From NCBI GenBank assembly GCA_019637105.1, contig JAHBWF010000052.1, forward strand, positions 1 through 44,925: 44,925 bases of DNA, read 5' to 3'. Source of the stretch: Labilithrix sp. (lineage in GTDB: Bacteria > Myxococcota_A > Polyangia > Polyangiales > Polyangiaceae). The notes under the pieces are model-generated. The model had not been told where the DNA came from. It saw nothing but the letters and a program-made list of their open reading frames with translations, and ran no database searches. Each line of letters opens with the position of its first letter. The first letter of the stretch is position 1. A program made the position numbers and the translations under genes. Below, piece after piece: positions 8,903 to 16,393 of this stretch.

Positions 8903-10828
8903 ATGGGCGCGGCGGCCAGGATCCTGTCATCGGCGCTCGTCGCCTCGCTCGCGTTCGCGTGCGACTCTTCGGTGCGCGTCGGTGAGCTCCGACCCGAGGC
9001 GCCGCCGCCGGGGCCGCTCGTGCCCGACGCCGAGGTCGAGGACGCCGGCGCGCGCAAGGCGAGCTGGCGGCTCCACGCGCCGATCGCGCCTTGCACGATC
9101 TACGCGATGGCCGAGGTCCGCGCCGACGACCTCTACGTCGGGTGCAACGGCGGGCGGATCTACCGCTTCGACGGCGTGCGCGCCGAGCTCGCGCTCCAGG
9201 TCGAGGACACGAGCTTCTTCTCGCTCCTCTGGGTCGCCCCCGACGGGCAGGTCTGGGCGGGCGCGCAGTCGGCCTACGCGGCCGACGCGACGACGCAGCT
9301 CCACCACTTCGACGGCAAGCGCTGGTCGAAGCTCGGAGACGCGTCCAGGCGGTTCACCTCGATCGCGGGGGTGGGATCGGACGTGTGGTTCGCCACCGAG
9401 CGCGAGATCCTCCACCTCGACGGCGGCGACCTCGTGCCGTCCTTCACCGCGACGAAGGGCGCGCTCCGCGCGTGCTCGTTCTCGGCTCCGGACGCGGGGT
9501 ACTGCGTCGGGACCGCGGGGCTCGCGGTCGCGTGGGACGGCGCGACGTGGACCGACGTCGCGGGCGCGCCGTGGTCCGCGTCCGCGGAGGTGTTCGGCGT
9601 CGAGGTCGACGCGCTCGCCGAGAAGACGACGTTCTTCTACGGCGAGCCGCTCGATCATCCGAACGGCGATCACTCCTGCCGCGCCGCGCGGCTGTCGGGG
9701 GAGACGTTCAGCGCCGGTCAGGCGAACCGGCCGTGCTTCCCCGACTCTCGGATCGCGCGGAAGCGCACCGGCAAGGTCTTCGTCGGCGGACGCTCCTTCA
9801 TGCTGCTCGCCCCGAACGCGAGCTACGGCGGCGCGCTCGTGTTCGATCTCGACGCCGACACCGTGGGGCAGCTCTGCGGACCGGTGCTCGCGTTCTCGAC
9901 GGGCCTCGCCAACACGCGCGCCGGCGGGCTCTACGGCCTGCTCGCGACGCTCGTGGGCGCGGGCGGCAACCAGATCGCGCTCGACGCCGCGAGCGGCTCG
10001 AGCCTCGACTTCACGGACCTCTCGGTCGCGCCCGACGGTACGGCCTGGGCGCGCGTCGAGGACCGGACCGCGTGCGGCTCGGTCAGCGATCGGCTCGTGC
10101 GGTTCGAGGACGGGACCTTCCGCCCCGTCGCCGCCCCGCAAGGCGCGCTCTCCGGCCGAGGCCTCGCGGCGATCGCGGCGGACCGCGCGTACACGATCGA
10201 TCTGGCGACCGACCGGCTGCTCGTCCACGCGGCGGGAGGGTGGCGCGAGGGACCCGAGCTCGAGGAGCCGTGGTCGCTCTTCGCGTCGAAGGTCGACGAC
10301 GTCTGGATCGGCGGCGTCAGGGAGAGCTTCGGGCACTACGACGGCGAGGCGTTCAGGTCGATCGAGCCTCCGGGGCGCAGGCGTCAGGTCGAGCAGATCC
10401 TCGCGGTGGGGGACGAGGTGTGGATGGTGCAGCAGGGCGTCGTCGCCGACGACACCGACGAGCACGTCGTCCGCTACGTGAACGGCGCGCGCACCGAGTG
10501 GAACATCGGCCTCCAGCGCTCGCGGGTCGGCCTCGCGGCGCTCGACGCGTCGCGGGTCTACCGCAGCGGCTCGCCCGCGCAGGTGTGGGATGGTGCGCGC
10601 TGGAGGTCGCTCGGCTTCGACGCGTCCGGCGTCTGGATCCGGTCGCCGAAGGAGGTCTACTTCACCGATCGCGGCGACATCTGGCGATGGGACGGTCGCC
10701 GCCGCGAGCTCGCGTACCGCGGCTTCATCCCGATCACGGCGATCGCGGGCGCGCAGGATCGCGGCTTCGCCGTCGGGCCCGGCGGGCTCACGATCGAGCT
10801 CGCCGAGTGGCCGAGCGAGCAGCGCTGA
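8903..10828 (+). CDS. Beta-propeller-like lipoprotein
   Basis: I choose the ATG at 8903 (641 aa) because the product then opens with a lipoprotein signal, MGAAARILSSALVASLAFAC, with lipobox LAFAC; the longer open frame adds an Arg/Pro-rich stretch that looks non-coding. The mature protein is a series of about 45-residue segments containing W-DG, Y-FDG or FDGKRW blocks (IYRFDGVRA, LHHFDGKRWSKLG, VWDGARWRSLG, IWRWDGRRREL). This is the pattern of blades in a beta-propeller of the kind found in other myxobacterial lipoproteins. It is probably anchored in the outer membrane; ligand and function are unknown. It converges with the TPR fragment at 10939. Confidence 0.75.
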   Translation: MGAAARILSSALVASLAFACDSSVRVGELRPEAPPPGPLVPDAEVEDAGARKASWRLHAPIAPCTIYAMAEVRADDLYVGCNGGRIYRFDGVRAELALQVEDTSFFSLLWVAPDGQVWAGAQSAYAADATTQLHHFDGKRWSKLGDASRRFTSIAGVGSDVWFATEREILHLDGGDLVPSFTATKGALRACSFSAPDAGYCVGTAGLAVAWDGATWTDVAGAPWSASAEVFGVEVDALAEKTTFFYGEPLDHPNGDHSCRAARLSGETFSAGQANRPCFPDSRIARKRTGKVFVGGRSFMLLAPNASYGGALVFDLDADTVGQLCGPVLAFSTGLANTRAGGLYGLLATLVGAGGNQIALDAASGSSLDFTDLSVAPDGTAWARVEDRTACGSVSDRLVRFEDGTFRPVAAPQGALSGRGLAAIAADRAYTIDLATDRLLVHAAGGWREGPELEEPWSLFASKVDDVWIGGVRESFGHYDGEAFRSIEPPGRRRQVEQILAVGDEVWMVQQGVVADDTDEHVVRYVNGARTEWNIGLQRSRVGLAALDASRVYRSGSPAQVWDGARWRSLGFDASGVWIRSPKEVYFTDRGDIWRWDGRRRELAYRGFIPITAIAGAQDRGFAVGPGGLTIELAEWPSEQR

Positions 10829-10938
10829 GACGTGTTCGAGATCGCGAGCGTCCCTCGGCGGACGGAGCCCAGCCGCGTCGGCCGGTGGCCGCGGGAAGAC
10901 GACGAGGCGCGGCGCGCTCGGGCGCGTCTCGAGCGCGC

Positions 10939-11436
10939 TCACTCCGCGAGAGGCTCGACGCGCGCGCGCAGCATGCTGTCGGGGTACTTCGCGAGGAAGG
11001 CCTTGGCGCGCTGTCGCGCGCCCGCGGCGTCGCCACGCTCGCGCAGCACCTGGATGCGGAGGTAGTCGCGCTCCTCGGCGTGGCGCGTTCGCGGGAACTG
11101 CCGCTCGTGCTCGGCGAGCGCCGCCGCGGCGGCGTCCGCGTCGTGGCGGACGAGGGCGCTCCGCGCGCGCTCGAGGAGGCTCTGCTCGCGGTCGAACGCG
11201 TCTCCCGCGGGGACCGGCGCCGGCGCCGGGGGAGCGCTCGCCGCAATCGACGCGCTCGGGGCGGGCGCCGGGGGCTCGTCGTCCGAGGACGCCGGCGGGG
11301 GCGTCGTCGAGGGCGCGCCGGTGACCGGGGCGGGCGCGGACGCGACGGGGGCCGACGTCTCCGCCCGCGGCGCGGTCGACCGGCCGATCGCGGAAGCTGC
11401 CGCTGGCTGGTTAACGCCACGACGCGCCGGCGTCAC
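10939..11436 (-). CDS. TPR-like C-terminal part of a decayed anti-sigma-type protein
   Basis: The open frame gives 165 aa from a GTG. The first half is Ala/Pro/Ser-rich linker. The second half (about residues 85-165) is TPR-like, with LLERARSALVRHDADAAAAAL and the phrase AFLAKYPDSML typical of myxobacterial proteins encoded next to ECF sigma factors. Those proteins normally also have a short cytoplasmic N-terminus and a membrane helix. Here the N-terminal codons appear in another frame upstream (11437-11630) and no membrane helix is left. I read this as the surviving 3' part of a broken gene, though it could still be made as a small protein. Confidence 0.6.
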   Translation of the reverse strand: MTPARRGVNQPAAASAIGRSTAPRAETSAPVASAPAPVTGAPSTTPPPASSDDEPPAPAPSASIAASAPPAPAPVPAGDAFDREQSLLERARSALVRHDADAAAAALAEHERQFPRTRHAEERDYLRIQVLRERGDAAGARQRAKAFLAKYPDSMLRARVEPLAE

Positions 11437-11630
11437 CTGCGCGGCGCGCGCCTGCGCGAGCCCGCCCTGGCGCGGCGCGGGCCGCGGGGCGCGGGGTGAC
11501 GCCCCGGCGGGCGCGTACTATGCGGCGCCGAGGAGCGCCCTGAGCCCTTCTCGATCCGCCGTCAGACGCGGGCGGCACCGCGACGTCGTCGTCGTGCGCG
11601 AGGAGGCCCTCGACGAGATCGTCCTTTCAC
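11437..11630 (-). pseudogene. Remnant of the N-terminus of the TPR/anti-sigma-like gene
   Basis: A GTG at 11630 overlaps the sigma-frame stop TGA at 11627-11629 in the usual GTGA manner. Read with one extra base removed at the third codon, the sequence gives DDLVEGLLAHDDDVAVPP, which looks like the N-terminus of a short regulatory protein. The frame then drifts into low-complexity Arg/Ala text and does not join the TPR frame at 11436. Homology is judged by eye only. Confidence 0.4.
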
Positions 11631-12145
11631 GCCCTTCCGAGCTTGCGCCGCCTGCAGGAACTTTGGCGGGCGCGGTTGAGCCGCGAGTACGCGGTGTTCA
11701 CCGGGATCTGGAGCGCCGCCGCGATGTCGGGGACGCTGAGGCCCTCGTAGTAGCTCAAGATCAACACGGCGCGCCGGCTCGGCTCCACCTTCGACAGCGC
11801 CTGGCGCGCGAGATCGCGCGTCTCGTTTCGTTCGATCGCACCTCGGCCCCGGGGGTCGAGTCGGGGCTCGTGATCCTCGACGGGACCTCGCGCCGCCGGT
11901 GCGCCACCTCGACAGGGCGGTCCTGATTGCGTAGTGGACGCCGAAGAGCCAATGGTATTCGAGCGGCCGCGAAGGCTGATCTGGAAGCCTGCCGAGGATG
12001 GCGACGCCCAAGAAGACCCCTGCAACGTATCCGGTAGCTCGGCGCCGTGGATGCCGAGGCAGCGCACGAGACGAACAAAGAGAGCTTCAAGCTCGAAGAT
12101 CTCGCGGAAGGTCGGCAGGGGCGCCGTCGCCGTCGCGCGGTTCAC
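11627..12145 (-). pseudogene. Frameshifted ECF-type sigma-70 factor
   Basis: Three frames must be joined to read a sigma factor. Frame A from a GTG at 12145 gives PLPTFREIFELEALFVRLVR (region 2 start). After about 12018 frame B gives VFLGVAILGRLPD and YHWLFGVHYAIRTALS (rest of region 2). After about 11908 frame C gives VAHRRREVPSR. After about 11850 frame A resumes with LARQALSKVEPSRRAVLILS and YYEGLSVPDIAAALQIPV, then NTAYSRLNRARQ (region 4 with its helix-turn-helix). Conserved positions in region 2 are also eroded. GC looks lower than in neighbours across 11930-12110. The GTG overlaps where the upstream gene would stop (TGA 12142-12144), so this was the second gene of a coupled operon. Decay is the simplest reading; a stretch of assembly error is the alternative. 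Confidence 0.7.
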
Positions 12146-13132
12146 GGCAGGCTGAGCGCGACGGCGCCCGCCAAACACGACCGGCGCCGTCCAGACGCGT
12201 CGCTCCCCGACGTCGAAGCCGGCGCGCGTCGCGGCGAAGAGCAGATCGAGCGACGCGCGCGCGAAGAGCAGGTCGTCGACGACGAAGACCCGCGACAGCA
12301 CGCCGACGCCGCCGGCCGCGTAGAGCTGACCGGCGAGCCGCGACGAGACCACGCCGTCGCCGACGGCCTCGCCGGAGACGCTCCCGACGGCGGCGACGAC
12401 ACACCCCGCGAGCACGACCCATCCATAACACGGGGCGAGCCGGCCGTGGACGAGGCGCGTCCGGACGGCGACGTCGCCTTCGGACGAGGCGGGGAGGAAC
12501 AGCCGCCCCGCGAGCTCGACGCGCAGCCGCGCGAGGTCGACGCCGAAGGTACTGCCTCCGACGCTCGGGGCCGGCGTCTCCGCGCCGAGCGCGCCGGCCC
12601 CGCCGACCGCGACGTAACGAGGTGCGGCGCGCGCGGTGGGGCCGGAGGCGCCGGCGCCGGGCGCCGGAGGGGACGGCGGCGGCGCCGTCGGAGGCGGCGG
12701 CGAGGGTCGTGGCGCAGGCTCCGGCGGGGCGAGGTCCTCGAGCAGCACGGCGATCGTGAAGACGACCGATCCCACGAGCGGTTCGCACGTCGCCCCGGCG
12801 CGCGCGAGGGAGCGGCCGCCGATCCGCTCGCCCGAGGCGTCGAAGAGCGCGATCTCCGCGGTCCACGCGCGCGCGCCGTCGCGCGCGAACGCGACCTCGA
12901 GGCGACCGCGCGCCGTCGAGCTCGACGTGAACGGATCGCGCCCCAGGCGCTCCGCGACCTTCGCCCGGAGCACCTCCGCGCCTGCGCACGAGCGGGCGGC
13001 GGCGCTCGCGCTCGACGCGAGCACGAAGCGCGCGCGCTCGCCCGGATCGTCCTCGCCGCCCGCGTCGGCGCTCGCCCGCCGCGAGCACGCGACGAGGAGA
13101 ACGACGACCAAGACGACGAGCGCCCGCCTCAC
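11627..13132 (-). CDS. Exported protein with N-terminal domain, Pro linker and barrel-like part; frame fused to sigma remnant
   Basis: The open frame is 501 aa, but only residues 1 to about 325 belong to this protein. It has a signal peptide with LLVAC, then a domain of about 120 residues (AKVAERLGRDPF, ARAWTAEIALFDASGERIGG), a Pro/Ala-rich linker, and a Gly/aromatic region with alternating hydrophobics (YVAVGGAGALG, GWVVLAGCVVAAVGSVSG, RVFVVDDLLFARASLDLLFA). The last part resembles beta strands of an outer-membrane barrel. Near the end VWTAPVVF should lead to AGAVALSLP and a stop at 12142, but an indel in the G-run around 12173 keeps the frame open into the sigma remnant. Domain order matches the protein at 30094-31599, which also precedes a sigma factor. 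Confidence 0.6.
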   Translation of the reverse strand: MRRALVVLVVVLLVACSRRASADAGGEDDPGERARFVLASSASAAARSCAGAEVLRAKVAERLGRDPFTSSSTARGRLEVAFARDGARAWTAEIALFDASGERIGGRSLARAGATCEPLVGSVVFTIAVLLEDLAPPEPAPRPSPPPPTAPPPSPPAPGAGASGPTARAAPRYVAVGGAGALGAETPAPSVGGSTFGVDLARLRVELAGRLFLPASSEGDVAVRTRLVHGRLAPCYGWVVLAGCVVAAVGSVSGEAVGDGVVSSRLAGQLYAAGGVGVLSRVFVVDDLLFARASLDLLFAATRAGFDVGERRVWTAPVVFGGRRRAQPAVNRATATAPLPTFREIFELEALFVRLVRCLGIHGAELPDTLQGSSWASPSSAGFQISLRGRSNTIGSSASTTQSGPPCRGGAPAARGPVEDHEPRLDPRGRGAIERNETRDLARQALSKVEPSRRAVLILSYYEGLSVPDIAAALQIPVNTAYSRLNRARQSSCRRRKLGRA

Positions 13133-13329
13133 GTCATCGGCATAGCACGGTCCGAGAGGCGGTCATGGTCGCGATCGCGCGCCGTGCACGTCCGTCTCGC
13201 GCCCGCTCGGGCGAGCGCTCGAAGCCCCGTCTCGCGCGCCCTCTCGGTCGAGCGCTCGGAGCGCCGGCCCGTCGCGCCGAGCTCGGAGCCGCGCCCTTCG
13301 CTCCCAGCATCCGCGGAAGGAGCTGCGCC

Positions 13330-14058
13330 TCAATTCAGGAACGCTTCGAGGCAGCCCGCTTTGTTCTCGCACTTGACGCCGCTGCTCTTCGAGCAGGACG
13401 TGAACGCTTCGCGCTTGGTCGCGCTCGCGCTCGTGCACCTGTCGCGACACTCGCCGTGCAGCTCGACGGGGGCGCAGTCGAAGAAATTGATCGAGTCACA
13501 CTCGTCGAAGCACGCGGCGATCCGATCGGCCTCGTCGTCGTCGTCGTCGTCCTCGTCGACCACCACGCCGCTCGACTCGCCGCCGCAGGTCGAGACGATC
13601 TCGCCACACGCCGTGTTGTTCACGCAGTCGATCTGGTACTGGTAGCCCTTCGTCGAGCACTCCGCGTTGCACTGCGCCTTCGCGCCGACCGGGATGAGGC
13701 TGCAGCTCACGAGCTTGTCGCACGCCGTCTCGCAGGTCGCCGCGCTGGCGCCGCCGCCCCCGGCCTGGCCGCGCTCCTCCGGCTGGATCGACGTTCGACA
13801 CGCCGGATCGCAGATCGAGCTCTCCGCGCACCCGATGAAGACCTCGATCTGCGACGCGCTCGCCGAGTCGCAATCGGCGTAGCAGGCGGCCTGCGCGGCC
13901 GCCGAGCTGCACTTGAAGAACTTCATCTTGTCGCACGCGTTCTTGCAGCGGCCCGTCTCGGCCGCGGGGGCGCCGGACCCCGGCTCCGACGACGTGACGG
14001 TGCAGCCGCCGACGACGAGGGCGGCGAAGAAGTAGAAGAATCCGTGGCGTAGTTGCAT
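13330..14058 (-). CDS. Lipoprotein with three cysteine-rich repeats
   Basis: A 242-aa protein that starts at an ATG behind GGAGG. A short signal peptide ends in VVGGC (Cys19). Three repeats of about 50 residues follow. The first (from Cys38) and the third have the same spacing, C-x3-C-x7-C-x8-C-x3-C-x13-C. The second keeps the paired C-x3-C groups with altered loops (5, 10 and 10). The first pair reads CxxxCD in each case. A run of Asp (VVVDEDDDDDDEAD) separates repeats 2 and 3. The even, paired cysteines suggest disulphides in the periplasm or on the cell surface. I do not recognise the repeat as a named family, and no enzyme motif is visible. The leader can fold over the ribosome binding site. 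Confidence 0.78.
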   Translation of the reverse strand: MQLRHGFFYFFAALVVGGCTVTSSEPGSGAPAAETGRCKNACDKMKFFKCSSAAAQAACYADCDSASASQIEVFIGCAESSICDPACRTSIQPEERGQAGGGGASAATCETACDKLVSCSLIPVGAKAQCNAECSTKGYQYQIDCVNNTACGEIVSTCGGESSGVVVDEDDDDDDEADRIAACFDECDSINFFDCAPVELHGECRDRCTSASATKREAFTSCSKSSGVKCENKAGCLEAFLN

Positions 14059-14067
14059 CGAAGAAGC

Positions 14068-14087
14068 CTCCGGACGAGATTCCGGAG
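14068..14087 (-). promoter_or_regulatory. Inverted repeat covering the ribosome binding site
   Basis: On the minus strand CTCCGGA, a 6-base loop ATCTCG and TCCGGAG form a perfect 7-bp stem. The right arm, with the next G, supplies the GGAGG Shine-Dalgarno of the three-repeat Cys lipoprotein. Folding would hide the site, so translation may be conditional. This is inferred from sequence only. Confidence 0.45.
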
Positions 14088-14287
14088 CCGCGGCGACATC
14101 CGTCCCACTTTTTTTCGCCGACCCTCCGGGCTCCTCCTCTCGTCGGGCGCCGGCTCGTCGGGCGTCGGCTCCTCCTCTCGGCTCGTCGGGCGCTGTCTCG
14201 TCGGGCGTCGGAAAACGCGCGTCGCCGGGCGCGGGTCGAGGCGAGGCAGGCGCAGCGTGAGGTCCTCGCCGGCCTCGCCGCTCTCCG

Positions 14288-15109
14288 TCACGGTGCTGAC
14301 CCGCGCGGCGCCGCCGGCGGCTCCACCTTCGTCGCGCTCGCGAGGCTCAACGCGCGGCCTCGGATCGGCGGTCCGCCGCGGCGCGCCGCGCGCGCCTCCA
14401 CCCCGGCGGCGGACGCGTCGTCGCGCCCGCCGCCTTCGCGCGCGCCCGCGGTCTCGGTCGCGAGCGTCGGGACGCACGCGAAGCCGCCGCGCGCGACGAC
14501 GACGTGGTCGAGCAACGTGACGCCGGCGACCCGCGCGGCCGCCGCGAGGTCGGCCGTGAGTCGGGCGTCCTCCCGGCTCGGGGTCGGATCGCCGCTCGGG
14601 TGGTTGTGGACGAGCACGAACGCGCTCGCGTCGGCGCGGAGGGCGGCGCGGATCGGATCGGCCGCGCGGACGGCGGCGCCGTGGAGCCCGCCGCGGGCCA
14701 CGCAGCGCGCGGCGCGGAGGTGGCCGCGCCCGTCGAGCGCGAGCATCCACAGCTCCTCGTGGGCGAGCGCGCCGATGCGCGGCTGGGCCCACGCGGCCAC
14801 CGCGGCCGCCGACGTGAGCTTCTCCGGCGGTCGGGCGCGCGCCCGCTCGAGGCGGCGTCCGAGCTCGAACGCCGCCGCGACCGCGCGAGCCTTGCTCATC
14901 GCCGCGCGGCCGGGGAGCGCGGCGCGGCGTCGATCGAGCGCGTCGAGGTCCCTGCCCTCGAGGTGCGCCGCGATCTCGAACGCCTCCGAGCGCGCGAGCG
15001 CTTCGATGCCGCCCGCGCGCTCGAGGAGATCGCGCATCGGCTCGGGCGTCCGGAGCACCATCGCGAGGAGCTCGGCGATCGATCGTGCCGTGATGTCCGT
15101 CTCGTCCAC
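14288..15109 (-). CDS. radC: RadC-family JAMM-domain protein
   Basis: A 273-aa protein. The N-terminal 90 residues include the helix-hairpin-helix-like RDLLERAGGIEALA region. The MPN/JAMM domain (about 105-210) has EELWMLALDGRG with the upstream Glu, then HNHPSGDPTPSRED, the H-x-H-x10-D zinc motif, and DHVVVARGGF near its end. RadC proteins are about 220 aa and usually end soon after that segment. This one has some 55 further Ala/Arg/Gly-rich residues, which may be a genuine tail or readthrough after loss of the normal stop. Despite the name, the family's role in repair is unsettled; many members travel with mobile DNA, but no mobile element is visible here. Confidence 0.88.
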   Translation of the reverse strand: MDETDITARSIAELLAMVLRTPEPMRDLLERAGGIEALARSEAFEIAAHLEGRDLDALDRRRAALPGRAAMSKARAVAAAFELGRRLERARARPPEKLTSAAAVAAWAQPRIGALAHEELWMLALDGRGHLRAARCVARGGLHGAAVRAADPIRAALRADASAFVLVHNHPSGDPTPSREDARLTADLAAAARVAGVTLLDHVVVARGGFACVPTLATETAGAREGGGRDDASAAGVEARAARRGGPPIRGRALSLASATKVEPPAAPRGSAP

Positions 15110-15232
15110 GGGAAGGCCGACAGCAACCGCCGTGCCCTCCGCCCCCCGCGCGATCTCGCGCGGTTGTCGCGCGTCACGGCCGGCCCGGGCCAGCCCGCGC
15201 CGGCCCGAGGGCCAGCCCCGCGCCGGCCCGAC

Positions 15233-16120
15233 TCACTTGCAGACGCCGAACGTCGTGTCCTGGAAGACCGAGCCGGTCGTGCACGTCTGCGTGGGCCCGC
15301 AGTCCATGCCCTCGACGCGGCACAGCTTGTAGCAGCGCCGGTCGCCCGGGCTGCCGAGGCAGGTCAGGCCGCGGTCGCAGTGGTCCTCGTTGCAGAGCGC
15401 GCCGGCCTTGGCGTTGCCGGTCGGGACGCAGCCGGTGTCGCCCTTGTCGTTGACGACGGCGCACGTCTCCTTGTCCCCGCACTCGTCCTCGCGGAGGAGC
15501 TTGCACGTCTTGATCGGCATGCAGACGGGCGCGATGTGCTGCGCGAGGCTCGGATCGACCAGCTTGCCGATGTCGCAGAACGTCGGGCCGCCGTTCTGCG
15601 ACGACTGGCTCGCGCACGAGCCCGCGCAGCAGTAGCGGCGGCAGACGGCGCTCTTCTCTCCCTCGACGCAGTCGAAGCCGGGGGCGCAGTCCGACCCGCG
15701 CGAGCACGACACGCCGTCGACGCCGCGCGGATCGGCGGCGTCGCACTTCGGCACGACCGCTCCGTTCTCCTTCGCGATCCGGCAGCCCAGGGCGTCGTCG
15801 TCGTCGTCCGTTCCGTCGTGGGGGGGCGTCGCGCAGGCGACCGCGCCGGCGGCGCGCGTGTACGTCCCGTCGTCGTCCGGCGAGCAGGTGCCCGTGACGA
15901 CGCCGCAGAGGCCGCGGTGCGCCTCCTTGTCCGTGGAGCCCGCGTCGCTCGGGTTGAACGTGGTGTTCCCCGCGCCGGGGGCGCTGTCCTCGTCCCCGGC
16001 CTCGCCCGCGGTGAACGAGCTCGCCCTCTCCGCGCTGCGCCCGCACGCGCCGAGCACGAGCCCGCCGGAGAGCACGAGCGGGGAGAAGCGACGAGCGAAG
16101 TGAAGGAGGGTGCTACGCAA
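15233..16120 (-). CDS. Cysteine-rich lipoprotein
   Basis: A 295-aa protein with a signal peptide ending GLVLGAC (lipobox LGAC). An acidic Asp/Ala linker follows, then a body with about two dozen cysteines in EGF- or notch-like clusters such as CSRGSDCAPGFDC and CCAGSC, then GLTCLGSPGDRRCYKLC and DCGPTQTC. This layout is common in myxobacterial surface lipoproteins, where disulphide-rich modules follow a flexible stalk. No catalytic motif is visible and function is unknown. Confidence 0.8.
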   Translation of the reverse strand: MRSTLLHFARRFSPLVLSGGLVLGACGRSAERASSFTAGEAGDEDSAPGAGNTTFNPSDAGSTDKEAHRGLCGVVTGTCSPDDDGTYTRAAGAVACATPPHDGTDDDDDALGCRIAKENGAVVPKCDAADPRGVDGVSCSRGSDCAPGFDCVEGEKSAVCRRYCCAGSCASQSSQNGGPTFCDIGKLVDPSLAQHIAPVCMPIKTCKLLREDECGDKETCAVVNDKGDTGCVPTGNAKAGALCNEDHCDRGLTCLGSPGDRRCYKLCRVEGMDCGPTQTCTTGSVFQDTTFGVCK

Positions 16121-16393
16121 GAGGTTGCCGAGTCGCTGCTCGAACCCGCGCGGTGCGCGCGGGAAAAACGACGTCCGAGAGGAGGAAGCGTACGCCGACG
16201 AGGGCCGTCACGTAAGGATCCACGCGCCGTGCCCGCGCGAGCCTGCCCCCTCGGCGGCGCGGAGCTCGGACTCCATCCGACACGGGATCGCCAGAAATGG
16301 CCCAAATTATCGAGGAGAACGAGCGCCGACGGCGGGGAGGCCGCGCCGGGGAGCGGGCGCCGCAGGCGCGAGACCATGACACGGATGTCAGGC
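16121..16393. other. Largest intergenic stretch in the window
   Basis: 273 bp between two minus-strand genes, carrying the promoter region of the Cys-rich lipoprotein. On the minus strand GATAAT occurs near 16300 but no matching -35 is seen 15-19 bp upstream. A short GC inverted repeat lies near 16355. No coding signal is supported. Confidence 0.5.

Noticed and set aside
11627-13132. Genuine fusion of an outer-membrane protein to a sigma factor
   Set aside because: The junction falls at an indel beside a relic GTGA stop/start, and the sigma part is itself frameshifted, so fusion by decay is simpler.
13212-13258. Two copies of the palindrome CGAGCGCTCG 37 bp apart upstream of the decayed cassette
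   Set aside because: Short, fully G/C-biased palindromes are common by chance here; kept only as a note.
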